The notes: generated from the sequence alone by a model not told the origin. Counted from the first letter of the stretch, positions 28,380 through 37,948 are shown. The stretch is DNA of 64,000 nucleotides from an uncultured Dehalococcoidia bacterium (GCA_958296225.1 OY282456.1:2852001-2916000), one strand, 5' to 3'. Numbers and translations: made by a program.

Positions 28380-31300
28380 CCTCTGCCAAAAGGCTGTCGC
28401 GCAGCATATTCAGCGGCCGCAAGTCGGGGTCGCGCTTGTTCTCCCACAACTGGCGGCGGCGGACGGGACACAATCGCTTGAAATCGCAGAAACCGCAGTT
28501 GCCACCCTCGCCGGCGTCAGCGTCCGGCGTGGCCGGAAAGACGCCCTGGCGGGCGGCGCCAACGATGGCGGTCAGCGCATGGTGAAACTGCTGCCGCTCC
28601 GCATCGTCATCGTGGTATGGCGCCACATCGTGGGTGTACTGGTCATGCAGCGGGAAGCAGTATGATGCGGCAACGGGCTGGTCGGGATACATTGCCTGGG
28701 CTGCCGCCACGTAAACCGGCAGCTGCAACGCCCGCCCGTTGGCCGGGGAATCATCGGCTTTGCCGCTGCGTGGTTTGACACGATAGCGATCCGGGCTGCC
28801 CGTCTTGAAATCCCGCACCCGCACTGCGTCGGCGAGCGCGTCAACCCGGTCAATCTTGCCCCGGAACCACACCTCGCCCAGCCCGGCCACGGCAACGCTG
28901 ACTGCGCCGATTGCCGAGCCGGGGCCAAAGTTCACCTCGGCATACGACGCCAGCAGCGCGGCGTCGCCGAACCGTTTGGCATCGTCGGCGAGCAAACGCT
29001 CCAAACCGGCGTGGATGGCGTCCTGGTCCAGTTCCCAGAGCAACGGGTATCCCGTAATGCCTTGTGACTCGGCGACGGCAAACTCCGCTTCGGCCAGCGC
29101 CCGCAGTTCCGCGGCCGTCCGCTGATCCTCGTTGACGAACCGTTCCAGGATTTTGTGTACCAGAGCGCCCCGGTCCAACGCTGACATCGCTTCCGATTCC
29201 GGCTCCGGCAGGCGTTCCAGGCCCAACACTCGCCCGAGGAAATAGCGATAGGGGCAGGCGGCCCAGGTTTCCAGGGCGCTGGCCGAAACCGGGCTGTCGT
29301 GGGCGCCGACGCCGGACACCCGCGGGGCTGCATCCCCCACGCGCCCGTCCCATTCGGTGAGCGTTGCTCCCCACCGGGCGCGCCGGGCGGCCAGGGCGCG
29401 CGCCGGCCAATCCGCCGGCTGCAGCGCCGGATGGGAGGCCAACTCACGGCGGGGATGCGCTAACAGGTGCATGAGGTTGTAGTCGGACACGTCGGCCGGC
29501 TGAACGCCGGCGCCGGCGGCCAGTTGTCGCAAACCCGTTTCGCGCGATGGGATGACGGTGAGCCACGCTTTGGCCCCGGCATCGGCAGTGAGGTTATCGT
29601 AGGTGAGCCGTCCGGCGGCGCCGGCTTGACGGTGGAGCAGGTTGGCGGTTTCAATCAGCCAGCGGGACGGGTACACCGCGCGCCGGTCGGCGCCGGCGGC
29701 GGGGCAGCTGAGTATGGTTTGGCCGGCGGAGGCGATGGCCCCCAGGAATTCGTACCGCTCCTGCGCGCTTTGGATTTGCGCCGCCGCGGTGGTGTCCGAC
29801 CAGAGGCTGTTCCGCAGCGCGGGCGGGAACTGTCCCTCGACCAGGCCCAGGACGTAGAGCATACGATAGTCGGCGCCCACGACGCCCGCCGGAGGCCCCA
29901 CGTACACGCCGGAACCGACGAGCTGCCCCCGGTTGGACACCGGACTTTGCAGGCCGTCGGCGACGGCTTCGCGCAATACGTCAAGGCTGTAAGCGGCGTT
30001 CCAATCGGCCAGGCCGGCCAGGTCATTCACCAGTTCCACGATGCGCTTGTAGTCATCCTCGTCGCCATCCGTCCGCCGGTGGCAGTCATTCAGCAGCGAT
30101 TGCAACTGATTCGCCGCCGATTCCCAGGGTTCTGCGTCCGGGTTATGCAGCCGGCGCAGGCGCTGCTCCAGCGTTTTGACAAATTCCAATAGTTCATCCG
30201 CTGCCCGCTTTTCTAGTACCAGGCGGCTGTCCCCGGCAGCAACTGCATCGCCCGACCATTCCTGAAACCGCCGCTGCTGTTTGGCCAGGTGAGCCTCCAG
30301 TCGCGTTTCCCAGCGGGCGGCCGGGCCGTTGGCCCTGGCGGCGCGCGCCAGGTTGGCCCATCGGGTGGCCGGAACCAGGCGATGGCGATGCAAAACGGGA
30401 GTTGCGGTCATCCAGCTAATCAACTGCTCCCGGTCGATGCCAGCATCGTCGCCGGCCGTCAGCGCCAGCAGCCCCAGCAGAAAGCGCCCGGCATTGGTAT
30501 CGGCCAGCGGACGGCGCGGGACTCCTGAGTAGGGGATGTCGGCAAAGTCCAGCTCCTGGCGCAGCAGGCTGGCGTAGGGCGTTTCCTGGCGATGCACTAC
30601 GGCGATGCGGTGGAAAGGCACATCGTCGGCCGTGGCGACGATGCGACGCACCACCGCGCGCGCTTCTTCGGTGGGGTCGGGCGCAACAACGATGGACAGC
30701 GCGCCAGCGGCGACGGCCGGCGCCAGGGGATTGGCGCTTGCGGATTCGTCGGCATCTCCGTCTCCGGTCAGCCCGATGATGACCTGGCACTTGCCCCGCT
30801 CCGACAGCGTATGCGCCAGCCGCAGCTCGCCGGCGTCGGGATGCCGGGGCAGATAGTAGATGACGGCCGGCTCCGTTCCGGCCGGCCGGCCGGATTCCAG
30901 GGCGTTCGCCGCCAGGTGGGGCAGCGCGTACCTGGTGTAATACTGCCGGCTTTTCAGGAGCGATTGGAAACGCTCATACAGGCCCGGCAAGTCGGGGTGG
31001 TCGCCGGCCAGTTCCGGCCGGCGTTCCCGTTCCCGGAAAGCCACGGTCAACTCGGCGTACAGCCGTCGCCGGCCCGCTGCGGACAGTTGCAAGCAGCCGG
31101 ATTGCAGCCACGCATCGGCGACGTGGCGCACCGCCTGCGACTCGTGCAGCCGGGTCAGGGGCTTTAGCGTCGGGCGGGCCAGTTCCCGGGCCAGCCGATC
31201 CCCGGTCTGCACCGTAACGTTGATCGCCCCTCGCGCGCCCAGCCAGTGCCGCACCGCCCGCGCTACGTCAAGATGGGCGGCGATGATTACGACACGGGCG

Positions 31301-31401
31301 AAAGGGTCGCCCGCTTGCGCCTGGGCCACCGCATCGGACAGGGCCGTTAGCGCCGGTTCGCCAACCGGAACGGTTATCACATTACCCGAGTCAAACTGCA
31401 T
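28348..31401 (-). CDS. AddB-like PD-(D/E)XK nuclease subunit
   Basis: 1017 residues from ATG 31401, preferred because GAAGGG and AGAGG lie just upstream; the frame is open from 31449. The N-terminal region is an inactivated helicase-like fold, typical of AddB. The C-terminal nuclease has ALVHKILERFV, VRVRDFKTGSPD and the terminal cysteine cluster CGFCDFKRLCP, expected to hold an Fe-S cluster together with a more N-terminal Cys (AACPYRYFLGRVLG). It is the partner of the downstream AddA-like protein and the two form one operon. The neighbouring plus-strand dehydratase is transcribed divergently. Confidence 0.88.
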   Translation of the reverse strand: MQFDSGNVITVPVGEPALTALSDAVAQAQAGDPFARVVIIAAHLDVARAVRHWLGARGAINVTVQTGDRLARELARPTLKPLTRLHESQAVRHVADAWLQSGCLQLSAAGRRRLYAELTVAFRERERRPELAGDHPDLPGLYERFQSLLKSRQYYTRYALPHLAANALESGRPAGTEPAVIYYLPRHPDAGELRLAHTLSERGKCQVIIGLTGDGDADESASANPLAPAVAAGALSIVVAPDPTEEARAVVRRIVATADDVPFHRIAVVHRQETPYASLLRQELDFADIPYSGVPRRPLADTNAGRFLLGLLALTAGDDAGIDREQLISWMTATPVLHRHRLVPATRWANLARAARANGPAARWETRLEAHLAKQQRRFQEWSGDAVAAGDSRLVLEKRAADELLEFVKTLEQRLRRLHNPDAEPWESAANQLQSLLNDCHRRTDGDEDDYKRIVELVNDLAGLADWNAAYSLDVLREAVADGLQSPVSNRGQLVGSGVYVGPPAGVVGADYRMLYVLGLVEGQFPPALRNSLWSDTTAAAQIQSAQERYEFLGAIASAGQTILSCPAAGADRRAVYPSRWLIETANLLHRQAGAAGRLTYDNLTADAGAKAWLTVIPSRETGLRQLAAGAGVQPADVSDYNLMHLLAHPRRELASHPALQPADWPARALAARRARWGATLTEWDGRVGDAAPRVSGVGAHDSPVSASALETWAACPYRYFLGRVLGLERLPEPESEAMSALDRGALVHKILERFVNEDQRTAAELRALAEAEFAVAESQGITGYPLLWELDQDAIHAGLERLLADDAKRFGDAALLASYAEVNFGPGSAIGAVSVAVAGLGEVWFRGKIDRVDALADAVRVRDFKTGSPDRYRVKPRSGKADDSPANGRALQLPVYVAAAQAMYPDQPVAASYCFPLHDQYTHDVAPYHDDDAERQQFHHALTAIVGAARQGVFPATPDADAGEGGNCGFCDFKRLCPVRRRQLWENKRDPDLRPLNMLRDSLLAEDDGNDDSRDG

Positions 31402-31523
31402 CGCCTCTATCCCTTCAATTCCAGGATTGACCAGGCGCCAGCCTATCACACGCCGCCGCCCACAGTCCCAGCCTGACGGTCATTCCGGTATAATTGCCCG
31501 CGCAAGGACAGGAGGCCGCACTA

Positions 31524-32528
31524 ATGACCCAGCAGAACGTCACCGCAACCGAACGCCTTTGGACTTACGACGCCGTGCGCGTGGGGCAGGCCGGCGGCCC
31601 CACGCAGGTTACGCTGTCGGCGGCGGACATTGCCGAATACGCCGCTTGCGCCCAGAATCCCGACCCGCGCTATGCCATGCCGCCGCCCGGCGCGGCCGCG
31701 CCGCCGATGATGGCGATGCCCACGATGGCCCTCACCTACGCGCCGCTGCTGCGCGATGAGATTGCCGCGGCCAACGGGTTCGTCGCCCAGGAGCGTTCCG
31801 CGACGGCCCGCCGCCAGACGCCTTTCGCCAAGTGCGAAATTCGCTGGTATCGCCCGGTGTACGCCGGCGAGACGCTGACCGGCAACCGGCGGGTTTCCCG
31901 GAAGTACGAGCGCCGGGGCAGCAAGTTCGTTACCTTCCGCGTCTCGGCGTTTGACGCGGCGGGGGCGGTGGTTGCCAGTTACGATTACACCTGCATCTTT
32001 GAGTACGCCGCCGGCCAACGCTCCGTTCCCGACCCGGCCGGCGACGTTCCCACCGCGCCCGACGCCGGCGCAGTTCCCGACCCGGCGCAGTTCCTGACCT
32101 GGGAGCAGGCCCACGCCGGCGCGCCGCTGCCGCGTACCCTGGCCGTGGGCGAAACCACCGAGAATATCCTGCGTAAGAACGCCCACCGCCTGGCCGGACA
32201 GCCCAATCCCAGCAACATCCATACGGATGAAGCGTTCGCCCGCGAGAACATTTTTGGCGGCGCGGTCAACGCCGGCCCGGCTACGATGTCTTACGTGGAC
32301 CGGTTCCTCGGCCTCAACTTCCCGCCCGAAGCCCTGTATAACGGCGGCAACCTGGTGATGCGCGCCATCACGCCCTTCCGCGCCGGCGACGTGGTTACGT
32401 TCTCCGGCGCGGTTACGGGAGCCGGCGGCAATCTCTATGGCCAGCGCAAGGCGCAGTGCCGCATCCGCGGCCTGAACCAGCGCAATGAGCTGGTCTCCCT
32501 CTCCGACGCCACGCTGACGCTGGGGTAA
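31524..32528 (+). CDS. MaoC-like double hot-dog dehydratase
   Basis: 334 residues from ATG 31524 (GGAGG at 31511). It has two hot-dog halves: an N-terminal FAS1-like half (LSAADIAEYAACAQNPDPRYA, KCEIRWYRPVYAGETLTGNRRV) and a C-terminal MaoC half with the hydratase-2-like AHRLAGQPNPSNIHTDEAFA. Such enzymes hydrate or dehydrate acyl-CoA thioesters in fatty acid or aromatic catabolism. The specific substrate is unknown. The next gene starts six bases after the stop. Confidence 0.87.
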   Translation: MTQQNVTATERLWTYDAVRVGQAGGPTQVTLSAADIAEYAACAQNPDPRYAMPPPGAAAPPMMAMPTMALTYAPLLRDEIAAANGFVAQERSATARRQTPFAKCEIRWYRPVYAGETLTGNRRVSRKYERRGSKFVTFRVSAFDAAGAVVASYDYTCIFEYAAGQRSVPDPAGDVPTAPDAGAVPDPAQFLTWEQAHAGAPLPRTLAVGETTENILRKNAHRLAGQPNPSNIHTDEAFARENIFGGAVNAGPATMSYVDRFLGLNFPPEALYNGGNLVMRAITPFRAGDVVTFSGAVTGAGGNLYGQRKAQCRIRGLNQRNELVSLSDATLTLG

Positions 32529-32534
32529 TCCGAA

Positions 32535-33038
32535 ATGAGCGCACCGGACGTTATCGAAGCAAAAGTTCGCTCAGCTCTGGCCAATCTGTCCGTTGCCGGG
32601 TGGGAATGGATTAGCATTGACCCGCAGTTTGGCGACACCGCCGACTTTTGCGCCGAGTACGGGTTTGACCTGCCCCACTGCGCCAACACCATCGTCGTCG
32701 TCAGCAAGCGGGGCGCCGTGGCGTATTCCGCTTGCATCGTGCGGGGCAGCGACCGGCTGGATGTCAACCGGCGCGTGCGCGGGCTGATGGGGGTATCGCG
32801 GGCATCCTTCGCCTCCGCCGCTGAGACGCGGGAACTGACGGGCATGATGATTGGCGGCGTAACCGCCCTGGCCCTGCCCAGCGGCCTGCCCATCTACGCC
32901 GACCAACGCCTGCTGGAAATGGACTACATCATCCTGGGCGCGGGCAGCCGCTCCGCCAAGCTGAAACTGCCGCCGCAGGAGCTGGCCAAACTGCCGGGGC
33001 TGGAGTTTATCGAAGGGCTTTCGCTGCCGACGGGGTGA
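32535..33038 (+). CDS. YbaK/ProX-type aminoacyl-tRNA deacylase
   Basis: 167 residues of the YbaK/aminoacyl-tRNA editing fold, with the family-like pattern NTIVVVSKRGAVAYSACIVRGSDRLDVN, GVSRASFASAAETRELTG and MIGGVTALALPSGLPIYADQ. Family members hydrolyse mischarged tRNAs such as Cys- or Ala-tRNAPro. It probably forms an operon with the dehydratase. Confidence 0.8.
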   Translation: MSAPDVIEAKVRSALANLSVAGWEWISIDPQFGDTADFCAEYGFDLPHCANTIVVVSKRGAVAYSACIVRGSDRLDVNRRVRGLMGVSRASFASAAETRELTGMMIGGVTALALPSGLPIYADQRLLEMDYIILGAGSRSAKLKLPPQELAKLPGLEFIEGLSLPTG

Positions 33039-33078
33039 GCGCTCCCGTTACAATGGAATCGAGCGAGGTTGAACGACG

Positions 33079-33786
33079 ATGGCTACAATCAACAACATAC
33101 CGGACCTGCTGCGTCTGCTGGACGAAAACCCGGAATGGGTTGAGGAACTGCGGCGCCGGCTGTTGAGCCGCGAACTGCTAGAGTTGCCGGAGCGGTTCGC
33201 CGAGTTGGCGGAGCGGTTCTCCGAGTTGGCGGAGCGGTTAGCCGAGTTGGCGGAGCGGTTCGCCGAGTTGGGGGAGCGGTTCTCCGATTTGGCGGCGCTG
33301 GTCACCCGGAAGTTTGACGACAACGACAGGCAGTTTGCCGCTATCCGGGATGACTTGACGCACATCAAAGGGCGCTACGCCATGGAGCTTATTGCCAGGA
33401 GTGTGGTGGTCATCGCCCTTGAAATGGGGTTGTCGTATGCCGGCGAAGTCACTCAGTTTGACCTCAACGCTATGCTCCGTGCCAACGACACCGGCGATTT
33501 GCCCCGTAATCACATCATCAGCTTTGCCAAAGCCGACCTGATTTTTTGGGCCAGGGACGCTGAGGACAACCTTTGCTACGTCGCTGTTGAAGCGTCATTT
33601 ACGGCTGATGAACGGGACACCCGCCGGGCGCTCCGCAACGCCGAGTACCTGACTCGCTTTACCGGGCTGCCGGCCAGGGCTGTGGTGGCTTCGGTGAAAA
33701 ATGACGACCGCATCAAACCGGAAATAGATTCGGGGCGGGTTTTCTGGTTTGAACTGGAGCGGGCGGATTTCTTTGAGGCGGAGTAA
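33079..33786 (+). CDS. Coiled-coil protein with PD-(D/E)XK-like C-terminal domain
   Basis: 235 residues. Residues 30-75 are a heptad coil of AELAERF-type units (FAELAERFSELAERLAELAE), again on 21-bp repeats. A linker and helical region follow, then KADLIFWARDAEDNLCYVAVEASFTAD, a D...VEAS strand pair like the one in the 12208-13476 protein. The general scheme occurs in families annotated as restriction-endonuclease-like proteins of unknown function. Its role is not known; repeat number may vary between strains. Confidence 0.75.
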   Translation: MATINNIPDLLRLLDENPEWVEELRRRLLSRELLELPERFAELAERFSELAERLAELAERFAELGERFSDLAALVTRKFDDNDRQFAAIRDDLTHIKGRYAMELIARSVVVIALEMGLSYAGEVTQFDLNAMLRANDTGDLPRNHIISFAKADLIFWARDAEDNLCYVAVEASFTADERDTRRALRNAEYLTRFTGLPARAVVASVKNDDRIKPEIDSGRVFWFELERADFFEAE

Positions 33787-33800
33787 GGGAGAACTTGCCA

Positions 33801-34060
33801 ATGTCAACCGCCCCGGCATTGCCGGAACCGGGCGAGCTCACGCCCGCGGCCCGGATATTAATTAAGCCGCCGCTTTATTCAGCACGCGCGCGCAGAACCG
33901 GCGCAAGGACGCCGCCGCCAAGCCGCGGCAAAGGCGTGGGGCGCCTTGGCCCAGGCGCTCAAGGCCCATGGGGAACACGCGGCTGGCTGAATACCGGCAG
34001 CCACCAAGCCGTGACCGGAAAGGGCCTACCCTGGATAGTAAGCAGATGCCCTCGGCCAGA
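33801..34060. other. Degenerate stretch, no reliable gene
   Basis: A plus-strand ATG at 33801 with GGGAGAA upstream opens MSTAPALPEPGELTPAARIL and is natural for some 30 codons, then becomes Pro/Arg-rich noise up to 34106. It may be the start of a truncated gene adjacent to the DUF4058 array. Confidence 0.35.
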
Positions 34061-34128
34061 TGCCCGGAACGTTCCAAATATGGATTCATCCCCGGAAACG
34101 GGTTAGCGGGCAATGCGCCGGTCATCAT
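34061..34128 (-). pseudogene. DUF4058 remnant (first codons only)
   Basis: ATG 34128 reads MMTGALPANPFPGMNPYLER, nearly identical at DNA level to the start of the complete gene at 34949, and then turns into unrelated sequence. It is a third, almost wholly deleted unit of the tandem array. Confidence 0.75.
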
Positions 34129-34949
34129 TCCCCCTGGCTTGTGCGCAGCCCCTGCTCCCGCAGCAATTCGTCCAGCCAGGCGCGGTCGTCCTCCGACAGG
34201 GGCGGCTCCGGGTCTTGCCGGTAGTTTATGAACATATTGTAAGACCCGTGGGAATAGACGTGGCTCAATACCGCGTTCAGGTTGACGCTGACGCCGGCGG
34301 CGCCTTTCGCCAGCGGCAGCGTGAACTCCGGTATCGCCGCCCGCAAGCCGAAAGCGTACAAGTCGGCGTGGGGACGGAGCCGGCCGTTGGCGACGATAAT
34401 CCGGTAGCAGCCCGGCGGCGCATCGCCGATAACCGGCATCGGCGGCCCGGCCCGCAGCAGGTCAATCTCCACCAGATGCGCCGTGCTTCTCTCTATTTCC
34501 GTCCGCTTGGTCAGGTAATCCCTGCGGTCGGAGCCGGATTTATTGGACGGGGACAGGACTTCAATAACGGCGATGACCTCCATATTGTCCGCTCGCAGCA
34601 CTTGCAGATACCGCTGCCGGAGCAGTTCGGCCTCTGGCATCCGGACGGCAACGGCAGCAGCTCCCGGTTTTGGTTCCGCCACCGCAATCTCCCGGCGCGG
34701 CGTAACTGTCCCCTCGGTCAGAACCATGGCGTCGGGTATGCGGAAACGCGGTTGACCACCGGTATCGGGCTCCGCGGCAATGTACACCCTTTCCAATATC
34801 TGAACACCATAGTCCGGCTGTAATCGGGGAACCAGAAAGTTCCGCAGGCCGACGATTATGCTGGTATGTACATCCTGCCAGAGGCCGGAACGTTCCAAAT
34901 ATGGATTCATCCCCGGAAACGGGTTAGCGGGTAATGCGCCGGTCATCAT
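34125..34949 (-). CDS. DUF4058 family protein (copy 2)
   Basis: 274 residues. Family hallmarks are the N-terminal NPFPGMNPYLE, the central VIAVIEVLSPSNKSG and HLVEIDLLRAGPP, and the terminal PPLSEDDRAWLDELL. The function of DUF4058 is not established. From about residue 110 to the end it is nearly identical to the upstream copy (34946-35770), but the first 108 residues differ by about 40%, pointing to gene conversion. It overlaps the upstream copy by four bases (ATGA). Confidence 0.9.
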   Translation of the reverse strand: MMTGALPANPFPGMNPYLERSGLWQDVHTSIIVGLRNFLVPRLQPDYGVQILERVYIAAEPDTGGQPRFRIPDAMVLTEGTVTPRREIAVAEPKPGAAAVAVRMPEAELLRQRYLQVLRADNMEVIAVIEVLSPSNKSGSDRRDYLTKRTEIERSTAHLVEIDLLRAGPPMPVIGDAPPGCYRIIVANGRLRPHADLYAFGLRAAIPEFTLPLAKGAAGVSVNLNAVLSHVYSHGSYNMFINYRQDPEPPLSEDDRAWLDELLREQGLRTSQGE

Positions 34950-35770
34950 TCCCCCTGGCCGGCGCGCAGCTCTTGCTCCCGCAGCAATTCGTCCAGCCAG
35001 GCGCGGTCGTCCTCCGACAGGGGCGGCTCCGGGTCTTGCCCGTAGTTTATGAACATATTGTAAGACCCGTGGGAATAGACGTGGCTCAATACCGCGTTCA
35101 GGTTGACGCTGACGCCGGCGGCGCCTTTCGCCAGCGGCAGCGTGAACTCCGGTATCGCCGCCCGCAAGCCGAAAGCGTACAAGTCGGCGTGGGGACGGAG
35201 CCGGCCGTTGGCGACGATAATCCGGTAGCAGCCCGGCGGCGCATCGCCGATAACCGGCATCGGCGGCCCGGCCCGCAGCAGGTCAATCTCCACCAGATGC
35301 GCCGTGCTTCTCTCTATTTCCGTCCGCTTGGTCAGGTAATCCCTGCGGTCAGCGCCGGATTTGTTGGACGGGGACAGGACTTCAATAACGGCGATAACCT
35401 CCATATTGTCCGCTCGCAGCACTTGCAGATACCGCTGCCGGAGCAGTTCCGTTGCCGGCAGCGCCACGGCCACGGCGGAAGCGCCCGGCTTCGGCTCGGC
35501 CGCGGCAATCTCCGGCCGCAATGCCACCGTGCCATCTGCCAGAATCATTGTATCCGGTATGCGCGACTGCGCTCCCCCGAAGGTTCCCGGCTCGGTATCG
35601 ATATACACTCGCTGCTGCACCCGCACGGCATAATCCGGCTGCAGCCTGGGGGTAAGCGCGTCAGCCAACCCGACAATTATTCTGTTGCGTACCTCCGGCC
35701 AAATGTCCGGCCTTTCCAAATAGGGGTTCATCCCCGGAAAGGGGTTCGCCGGCAACGGCAGCGTCGCCAT
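34946..35770 (-). CDS. DUF4058 family protein (copy 1)
   Basis: 274 residues, MATLPLPANPFPGMNPYLER start, same hallmarks as copy 2 and near-identical C-terminal two thirds. It lies six bases downstream of the gene at 35777-36805 on the minus strand, so it may be co-transcribed with it. Biochemical role unknown. Confidence 0.9.
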   Translation of the reverse strand: MATLPLPANPFPGMNPYLERPDIWPEVRNRIIVGLADALTPRLQPDYAVRVQQRVYIDTEPGTFGGAQSRIPDTMILADGTVALRPEIAAAEPKPGASAVAVALPATELLRQRYLQVLRADNMEVIAVIEVLSPSNKSGADRRDYLTKRTEIERSTAHLVEIDLLRAGPPMPVIGDAPPGCYRIIVANGRLRPHADLYAFGLRAAIPEFTLPLAKGAAGVSVNLNAVLSHVYSHGSYNMFINYGQDPEPPLSEDDRAWLDELLREQELRAGQGE

Positions 35771-35776
35771 ATCCGC

Positions 35777-36805
35777 TTACCCCCCAATTTTGCGCGTCCG
35801 TATCCGGTAGCCGGTGGTATCAATAATCGCGCTGTACCGCCCGCCGGTGCCGCCGCCGTGCATAATCAGAATGTCGTCCGGGTCGTTGGCGCAGCGCATT
35901 ATCAGCGCCTCATCTCCGGGACGTTCCGGCCCCTGCTTGGAACCCAGCCGGACCAGCTCGGCGCGCGACCGTCCGCTGTTTTCAATCAGAAAGTCCTGGA
36001 TGTCCCGCCGGCTCCAGCCGTCCTGCTGCAGGGAAAGGGCGTGCTCCGGGCCGATGACGATGACCCACTGCGCCGGGTAGCGATGGGCCAGGGCCGTGGA
36101 GCGCAGCGCGTCGCAGATGGACAGCAGGATGGCCCGCCCCGTATGGGCGTAACTGTTGGGAACGCTGACCGGATTGTAGGCCACGGCTACGGTAACCACG
36201 CTGTCCGCCGCCGCAAAGCCCCGGCTCACGTGCAGGGGTTCCCAGGGGGAAGTTTCCTCGTTTTCGGCGATGCAGAAAGTGTACTTGGCCGGCGTCCCCA
36301 GCGTGCCCCGGTCCAGCTGCCCCGGCCAGGCGTCAAAGCCGTTCATAAAGCACAGGCGCACCGCCCGCCCGATGCTGGCGTTGGCGCGGAAACCGGGGCC
36401 GAACAGCCCATCCCGGCTGTTGATGCCCAGCGCCTCCCGGATGGGGCCGTTCAGCACCATCAAAATGCTGGGCGAACTGGTAGAGGACGCCGCCATATTG
36501 ACAAAGTTGCGTTCCTCCTCCAGCGTCCGCAGCGCGGTGACCAGCACCGGAAAATACTCCGCCTGGCAGCCGGCCATCACGGCGTTGGCGGCGGCGTTCT
36601 CCGAGGTAATGACCCGGCTCCGCATATCCAGGTTGAGCAGCTCCTCCTCGCCCGTCAGCCCGGCGACCGCGAGCATCTCCCGCACCTTGTAATCGGCCGG
36701 CGGCACGACGGGCAGCCCGTCCGTCCACCCCAGGCGAAAACATTCCTCAATGGCCTCAATGGTATCGGCGGTTTCAACGTGGCGTTCCGCGCTGCTGGTC
36801 ATCAT
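35777..36805 (-). CDS. Conserved protein of unknown function, 'TDGLPVVPP' family
   Basis: 342 residues, soluble, starting MMTSSAERHVETADTIEAIE and then ECFRLGWTDGLPVVPPADYKV. Other distinctive segments are VMAGCQAEYFPVLVTAL, SPSILMVLNGPIREALGIN and PVSVPNSYAHTGRAILLSI. I recall homologues as uncharacterised proteins in Chloroflexota and other soil/marine bacteria, often next to thiol/seleno-proteins; I assign no function. It sits between DUF4058 genes and another unknown. Confidence 0.8.
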   Translation of the reverse strand: MMTSSAERHVETADTIEAIEECFRLGWTDGLPVVPPADYKVREMLAVAGLTGEEELLNLDMRSRVITSENAAANAVMAGCQAEYFPVLVTALRTLEEERNFVNMAASSTSSPSILMVLNGPIREALGINSRDGLFGPGFRANASIGRAVRLCFMNGFDAWPGQLDRGTLGTPAKYTFCIAENEETSPWEPLHVSRGFAAADSVVTVAVAYNPVSVPNSYAHTGRAILLSICDALRSTALAHRYPAQWVIVIGPEHALSLQQDGWSRRDIQDFLIENSGRSRAELVRLGSKQGPERPGDEALIMRCANDPDDILIMHGGGTGGRYSAIIDTTGYRIRTRKIGG

Positions 36806-36811
36806 AATCTC

Positions 36812-37564
36812 CTAGCGTTGTTCGGTTTCGGTAAGGGGCTCCAGAATATCCAGGAGGACGGCTACCTGGTCGAGTTGGCATCCGACATCCAGGGCATCCA
36901 GAAACCGCTTGCGGGCGCCGGAGAATGTTAGCAACAGACCGACCACCCGGTTCAGTTCCAAAAGCTGGTCATTGCCGGACTTCAGCGATGCCCGGTGCAT
37001 AACGTCCTTGATTTCGTCCTGCTGGCCATACGTCCAGCCTTGCGCTTCGGCAACGCCCTTCACCATCCACACTGCGGCGGCCCAGCCATATTCTGCGGCG
37101 TGGGCCAGCTTGCCCCTGGCCAAAAGCCGGCGGCTATGGGCCAGCTGCGCGCGAGACTGCTGCCGATAGTGTGACAGTTCCAGACCGTGCTGCCGGTAAG
37201 GTTCGCCGGCCCCGGTGTCCATAGTACCGGAAATTGCGTCCGATACGATGGACGACGTACTTTGCCCCTTAAGCCGCCCGGTAACAATCAGCCCGTCGGT
37301 AACGCTGTAACCGTGGCCGGGGTAATCGCGCTGGCTGTTGGTTTCCATGTAGGCGGTGCGGCCGCTGACAATGGGCGCGATGGATATAACCTCGTAGCCG
37401 GCGGCATCCAAATCGTTGCAGCAGCGTTCCAGATGTTCGGCCATCTGCCGCAGGCGCGAATGTTCCTCGCTGGTAATGCGGACGCTGCCGGCACTGCCGC
37501 CGTGGGTGGACAGTATGGTATCGGCGTACACGTAGCGGGTGATGTAGGTAGGATTGCCGGTCAC
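36812..37564 (-). CDS. Unknown protein with 'GYSVTDG' domain and HEPN-like helical region
   Basis: 250 residues from GTG 37564, preceded by GGAG. The open frame upstream to 37705 crosses a terminator hairpin and is not believed. N-terminal part: CCNDLDAAGYEVISIAPIVSGRTA then GYSVTDGLIVTGRLKG, a domain shared with the protein at 37949-38413. C-terminal part is helical with SRRLLARGKLAHAAEYGWAAAVWMVKGVAEAQGW, resembling HEPN/PaREP1-type proteins and the small gene at 58196. The function is unknown. Confidence 0.65.
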   Translation of the reverse strand: MTGNPTYITRYVYADTILSTHGGSAGSVRITSEEHSRLRQMAEHLERCCNDLDAAGYEVISIAPIVSGRTAYMETNSQRDYPGHGYSVTDGLIVTGRLKGQSTSSIVSDAISGTMDTGAGEPYRQHGLELSHYRQQSRAQLAHSRRLLARGKLAHAAEYGWAAAVWMVKGVAEAQGWTYGQQDEIKDVMHRASLKSGNDQLLELNRVVGLLLTFSGARKRFLDALDVGCQLDQVAVLLDILEPLTETEQR

Positions 37565-37600
37565 TATGCGCTCCGGATGCGCTTGGGGTAACTTGGCATC

Positions 37601-37640
37601 AAAAAACGCTGCCCCCATTATCGTCTTATGGGGGCAGCGT
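37601..37640 (-). terminator. Intrinsic terminator
   Basis: A 13-bp perfect stem (37606-37618 with 37628-37640), 9-base loop, followed on the minus strand by TTTTTT. It lies after the 59-residue gene and before the gene at 37564. Confidence 0.9.
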
Positions 37641-37673
37641 AGCAATCCCGTTGCATCGTCGGTATTGCAGAAT

Positions 37674-37853
37674 CTACCGCTTGTTCTCCGCAACAGCCCG
37701 CTCAATGGCGCGGCGATATTGCCCCTCGTCGGTAAAGTGGCCGTCCTTGCCCTGCCCGTCCGCAGGCGGGTTGTGCGTCTGGCCGTCCTTGCCGACTACG
37801 GTGCGTTCCATCCCGTTGCGCCGCTGAATGGTGAAGTCTTTCTTTTTGCCCAT
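37674..37853 (-). CDS. Small 59-residue protein of unknown function
   Basis: ATG 37853 preceded by AAGGAGGAACGTT, a strong ribosome-binding site. It begins MGKKKDFTIQRRNGMERTVV and ends RRAIERAVAENKR. It is highly charged, with a central DGQ/DGH-type repeat (VGKDGQTHNPPADG, KDGHFTDEG). A strong intrinsic terminator follows 34 bases after the stop. No family recognised. Confidence 0.75.
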   Translation of the reverse strand: MGKKKDFTIQRRNGMERTVVGKDGQTHNPPADGQGKDGHFTDEGQYRRAIERAVAENKR

Positions 37854-37948
37854 AACGTTCCTCCTTGAAATCTTTGGGCAATCCCCACTGCGCTGGCGGC
37901 GTTAGACGCGGTGGGACAAATTGTAGCTTTGTGGTAAAGGCGGCGGGC

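Noticed and set aside
34934..36931. 665-residue plus-strand ORF
   Set aside because: It is antisense to a DUF4058 gene and the TDGLPVVPP gene, with His/Arg/Gln-rich shadow composition.
37565..37705. N-terminal extension of the gene at 36812 up to 37705
   Set aside because: The extension would run through a perfect intrinsic terminator (37601-37640) that belongs to the upstream small gene.
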